From: Sulfurovum sp. | Lineage (GTDB): Bacteria; Campylobacterota; Campylobacteria; Campylobacterales; Sulfurovaceae | Direction of reading: 5' to 3' | DNA: 9,375 nucleotides | Assembly: GCA_030634925.1 (NCBI GenBank) | Contig: DAOVZV010000020.1 | Coordinates: 1-9,375 of the forward strand | In this document: one piece after another, positions 6,368 through 9,375 of the stretch | Numbering within the stretch: position 1 is the stretch's first letter | Layout: every line of letters begins with the position of its first letter | Made by a program: the position numbers and the translations under genes | Notes under the pieces: generated by a model | Databases searched by the model: none | Seen by the model: only the letters and a program-made list of their open reading frames with translations | What the model was told of the DNA's origin: nothing

Positions 6368-8893
6368 ATGAAATCAAATTTTATCAATAACATACTATTA
6401 ATTATCCTCTTATCCTATACCAATATAATAGCAGATAATAAGCTAGAAAAGGTATCTCTACAGCTTCATTGGAAGTATCAATTTGAATTTGCAGGATTTA
6501 TCATAGCAAAAGAGAAAGGGTTTTATAGGGATGTAGGCTTGGATGTTGAGTTCAAAGAGTCTTACCGAGGCATAAATGTTCAAGATGAAGTCTTAAACGG
6601 TAAATCTACTTATGGAATATACAACTCCAATATCCTAGTATCTTATCTCAAGGGGAAACCTATCAAACTACTAGGTAGCTTTTTCAAGAAATCTGCCTTG
6701 GTACTTCTCACCAAGCCAGATATAAAAGCTCCAAAAGACCTAATCGGAAAAACCGTTATGGCAGAAAAAAAATCTGATTTTGAGTTTTATTTCAAAAATA
6801 CATTTGAGAGTGAAAATATTGATGTATCAAAGCTAAAGTTTACAACCCATACATTTAGTATAAAAGAGTTCAAAGATGGCAAAGTAGATGCTATGAGTGC
6901 TTTTATATCAGACCAGCCATTTCAACTAAAAGAACAAAATGTCTCTTTTAATATCATCAATCCAGAAGATTTTGGTATCTATAATCTCCAATTAGAGCTA
7001 TTTACCTCCGTAAAAGAGGTATCAAAATACCCATTAAGAACACAAAGATTTATCCAAGCATCTATCAAAGGGTGGGAATATGCTCTAAAACATAGAGAAG
7101 AGATAGTAGATATTATCTACAATAAATACTCCAAAAGACTATCAAAAGCAAATCTAAAATACGAAGCAGATGAGACAAAAAGATTAATATCTCCCAATAT
7201 ATACAAGATAGGTTCATTTGACAAAAATTACCTCAGAAAGCAGATAGATATATTAAAAGATACCTATAATATAAAAACTAGCAATAATTTAAAAGACTAT
7301 CTATTTGAATATAAAGAGATAAATAAAAATATCAACCTAACACCAAAAGAGCAAAAATATCTCAAAAGTATAGATAAGCTCAAAGTATGCTATAGCAGAT
7401 ATGATTTTCCTTTTATTATCAAAGATGATAATAGCTTCTCTGGAATATCAGTAGATTTTTTGAATATCATAACCAAAAAACTAAACATAGGTATTGATAT
7501 AATTGAAGCAAGAACCGTAGCAGAAAAAAGGCTTTTTTTAGAAAATGGAAAATGTGATATATTTGGCATAGTTCCGACAAGCTTAAGTATGGATAAAAGT
7601 ATAATTCCCACTAGAGTACTAGGAGAAGATTATCTTGTAATGGCTACAAAAATTGATAAGCCATTTGTATATAACTTCAAAAGTTTAAAAAACAAAAAGA
7701 TAGCTATACGAAAAGGAGCTATAAATATCAAAAAATACATCCAAAAAAACTATCCAAACCTAGAGATAGTAGAGAGCTATGGTATGGGACTAAAGGAAGT
7801 CTGTGATGGTGAAGTATTTGGAACTATATCCTCTTCTTTGGGAATGAACTACTCTATTATGCATAATTTTAGAGAAAATATAAAAATAATGGGAAAGATA
7901 GGAGATAAAAAAATAAAAGGTAGTCTAGGAGTTAGCTCCAATAAACCAATACTACTTAGTATAATAAACAAGACAATAGATACTATCACCAAACAACAAA
8001 AAGAGACTATACTACAATCATGGTACAATGTAAAAATTGATAAGATAATCAGTCAAACTTCATTGGGAAAAGTTGTATATATCATAACTATAATGTTTAT
8101 AATTATCATATTAAGCATCATACTTTTTAGAAGAAAAATCAATAAAGAAGTAGAAAGAAATAGACAACAACAACTACTAATGCTACACCAAAGCCGTCTA
8201 GCTCAGATGGGAGAGATGATAAGTATGATAGCCCACCAATGGAGACAACCACTAAATAGTCTCTCTATATTAAACCAAACCATCATACTCAAATACAAAT
8301 TAAACAAACTAGACAAAGAGTATCTATCATATTTTGATACAAATTCCCAAAAACAGATACAACACATGTCAAAAACCATAGATGACTTTAGAGATTTCTT
8401 CAAGCCAGAAAAAGAACTAACCAAATTCTCTCTAAATAGTACAATAACAGATACAATAGATATGCTAAAACCTATACTAGAAAAAAATAATATAGATATA
8501 ATATTCAACCAAAAAGAGGAACTCCAAACCACAGGATACAAAAATGAATTAGGTCAATCTATACTAAATATCATAAACAATGCAAAAGATATATTGATAG
8601 AAAACAATATAAAAAACAAAAAAATAGATATATCCTTGATAAAAGACAAAACCACCATAACCATAATAATCAAAGACAACGCAGGAGGAATACCCACAGA
8701 TATAATAGACAAAGTATTCATCCCCTACTTCTCAACCAAAAGTGATAAAAACGGCACAGGTCTAGGACTATATATGACAAAAATAATCATAGAAGAACAC
8801 ATGAACGGAGAGATAACAGTATCAAACGATAAAGACGGTGCTGTATTTAAGATAATATTGAAAATAGGATATAATCCAAACCATATCAAATAA
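6368..8893 (+). CDS. Sensor histidine kinase with two periplasmic substrate-binding domains (NMT1/THI5-like plus SBP_bac_3-like)
   Basis: The 841-residue protein begins with a signal peptide or anchor (hydrophobic 6-21). Residues about 28-305 resemble the NMT1/THI5-like binding fold (LQLHWKYQFEFAGFIIAKEK, then GFYRDVGLDV), known from pyrimidine and other small-molecule transport. Residues about 337-556 resemble an amino-acid-type binding domain (KVCYSRYDFPFIIK, FSGISVDFLNII). One membrane helix (569-587) leads to a short coiled linker and the kinase: phosphoacceptor H623 in MIAHQWRQPLNSL, N box NIINNA with N738, G1 box DNAGGIP at 770-776, F box FIPYFSTK, and G2 box GTGLGL at 796-801. All catalytic motifs are intact, so it should autophosphorylate on H623 in response to one or two periplasmic ligands. 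No response regulator or receiver domain is present in the window. The gene stands alone after a divergent promoter and precedes a P-loop ATPase by eight bases. Ligands are unknown. Confidence 0.9.
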   Translation: MKSNFINNILLIILLSYTNIIADNKLEKVSLQLHWKYQFEFAGFIIAKEKGFYRDVGLDVEFKESYRGINVQDEVLNGKSTYGIYNSNILVSYLKGKPIKLLGSFFKKSALVLLTKPDIKAPKDLIGKTVMAEKKSDFEFYFKNTFESENIDVSKLKFTTHTFSIKEFKDGKVDAMSAFISDQPFQLKEQNVSFNIINPEDFGIYNLQLELFTSVKEVSKYPLRTQRFIQASIKGWEYALKHREEIVDIIYNKYSKRLSKANLKYEADETKRLISPNIYKIGSFDKNYLRKQIDILKDTYNIKTSNNLKDYLFEYKEINKNINLTPKEQKYLKSIDKLKVCYSRYDFPFIIKDDNSFSGISVDFLNIITKKLNIGIDIIEARTVAEKRLFLENGKCDIFGIVPTSLSMDKSIIPTRVLGEDYLVMATKIDKPFVYNFKSLKNKKIAIRKGAINIKKYIQKNYPNLEIVESYGMGLKEVCDGEVFGTISSSLGMNYSIMHNFRENIKIMGKIGDKKIKGSLGVSSNKPILLSIINKTIDTITKQQKETILQSWYNVKIDKIISQTSLGKVVYIITIMFIIIILSIILFRRKINKEVERNRQQQLLMLHQSRLAQMGEMISMIAHQWRQPLNSLSILNQTIILKYKLNKLDKEYLSYFDTNSQKQIQHMSKTIDDFRDFFKPEKELTKFSLNSTITDTIDMLKPILEKNNIDIIFNQKEELQTTGYKNELGQSILNIINNAKDILIENNIKNKKIDISLIKDKTTITIIIKDNAGGIPTDIIDKVFIPYFSTKSDKNGTGLGLYMTKIIIEEHMNGEITVSNDKDGAVFKIILKIGYNPNHIK

Positions 8894-8901
8894 GTGAGCA
8901 A

Positions 8902-9375
8902 ATGATGAAAATAGAAAAGTTAGAGATAAAAGACTACAAACAATTTAAAGACTTAACATTAGATTTGACATATCCTCTAGGACACGAAAAAGCAGGACAA
9001 CCACTTGATAAGATTTGTATTATTGGTCAAAGTGGAGTTGGGAAGACGAATTTATTGGAGATTATACGGGATAGGCTTTATACTAATAATGTGAAAGCTG
9101 AGATAGTAAAATATGAAGAGTCTGATAGTGAGGAAATTTATTTTGTAGATATAAATTCAATTTCTATTAAGGAACTAAATAATAAGCAAAGTATTAAAAT
9201 TTCGAAAGAAGATAAAAAAATAATAGATGAATTACAGAATAAGAAAGATAGACTTATTTTTGAAGAAATAAATGCTATACCTGCTGATAAAGTATCAAAT
9301 ACTCTTTATGATCAAGAAATACAACTATATAATGAAATAGAACAACACAAAAAAACATTACTACATTTTATAGGA
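8902..9375 (+). CDS. AAA/RecF-like P-loop ATPase, N-terminal part only
   Basis: An open frame of 158 codons runs from ATG at 8902 (or the adjacent ATG at 8905) to the window edge without a stop. It starts MMKIEKLEIKDYKQFKDL, the N-terminal strand typical of RecF/SMC/OLD-like ATPases (I-x-x-L-x-I-x-[DN]-[FY]-x-x-F). It then has the Walker A motif GQSGVGKTNLLEII at 42-55, with K48 and T49 as nucleotide contacts. The region 85-155 is highly charged (K, D, E, N) and may begin a coiled-coil or insertion. Walker B and signature motifs would lie beyond the edge. Proteins of this type serve in DNA repair, in phage or plasmid defence, or as partners of TOPRIM nucleases; the fragment does not decide among these. 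It lies eight bases after the kinase stop with only a weak GTGAG-like ribosome binding site, so it is probably co-transcribed. Confidence 0.82.
   Translation, partial: MMKIEKLEIKDYKQFKDLTLDLTYPLGHEKAGQPLDKICIIGQSGVGKTNLLEIIRDRLYTNNVKAEIVKYEESDSEEIYFVDINSISIKELNNKQSIKISKEDKKIIDELQNKKDRLIFEEINAIPADKVSNTLYDQEIQLYNEIEQHKKTLLHFIG

Noticed and set aside
1..9375. CRISPR array, insertion sequence, tRNA or phage attachment site
   Set aside because: No spaced direct repeats, terminal inverted repeats with a transposase, or cloverleaf-like sequences were seen.

Overview
The window is AT-rich DNA that reads like a Campylobacterota (epsilonproteobacterial) chromosome. I base this on a tatB-tatC-queA cluster with overlapping reading frames, promoters that show a clear TATAAT-type -10 box but no obvious -35 box, a probable 6S RNA gene just upstream of purD, and a large chemosensor-like histidine kinase with the AHQWRQPLN phosphoacceptor motif. 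A free-living, sulfur-oxidiser-like relative is my guess; I cannot name the genus.

From the left, positions 1-6272 are transcribed leftward. They hold the 5' part of purD (purine synthesis, cut by the window edge), a probable 6S RNA with its own promoter (727-537), and a two-gene unit made of an unrecognised exported Glu/Arg/Lys-rich rod protein followed by ruvX. Next comes the tatB-tatC-queA-nlpC unit, in which each gene overlaps the next. It encodes two subunits of the twin-arginine translocase, a tRNA queuosine enzyme and a cell-wall peptidase lipoprotein. Furthest upstream is a CPA1-type sodium/proton antiporter.

At 6273-6367 transcription diverges from two promoters whose -10 boxes are only 13 bp apart. 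Rightward lies a single 841-residue sensor histidine kinase with two different periplasmic substrate-binding domains, one membrane helix and a cytoplasmic kinase. Eight bases downstream starts an AAA/RecF-like P-loop ATPase that runs off the right edge.

Most genes are housekeeping. The points most worth a second look are the 6S RNA and its linkage to purD through alternative hairpins, the exported charged-helix protein beside ruvX, the kinase with two binding domains and no response regulator in view, and the truncated ATPase that follows it. No CRISPR array, insertion sequence, tRNA or rRNA was seen.
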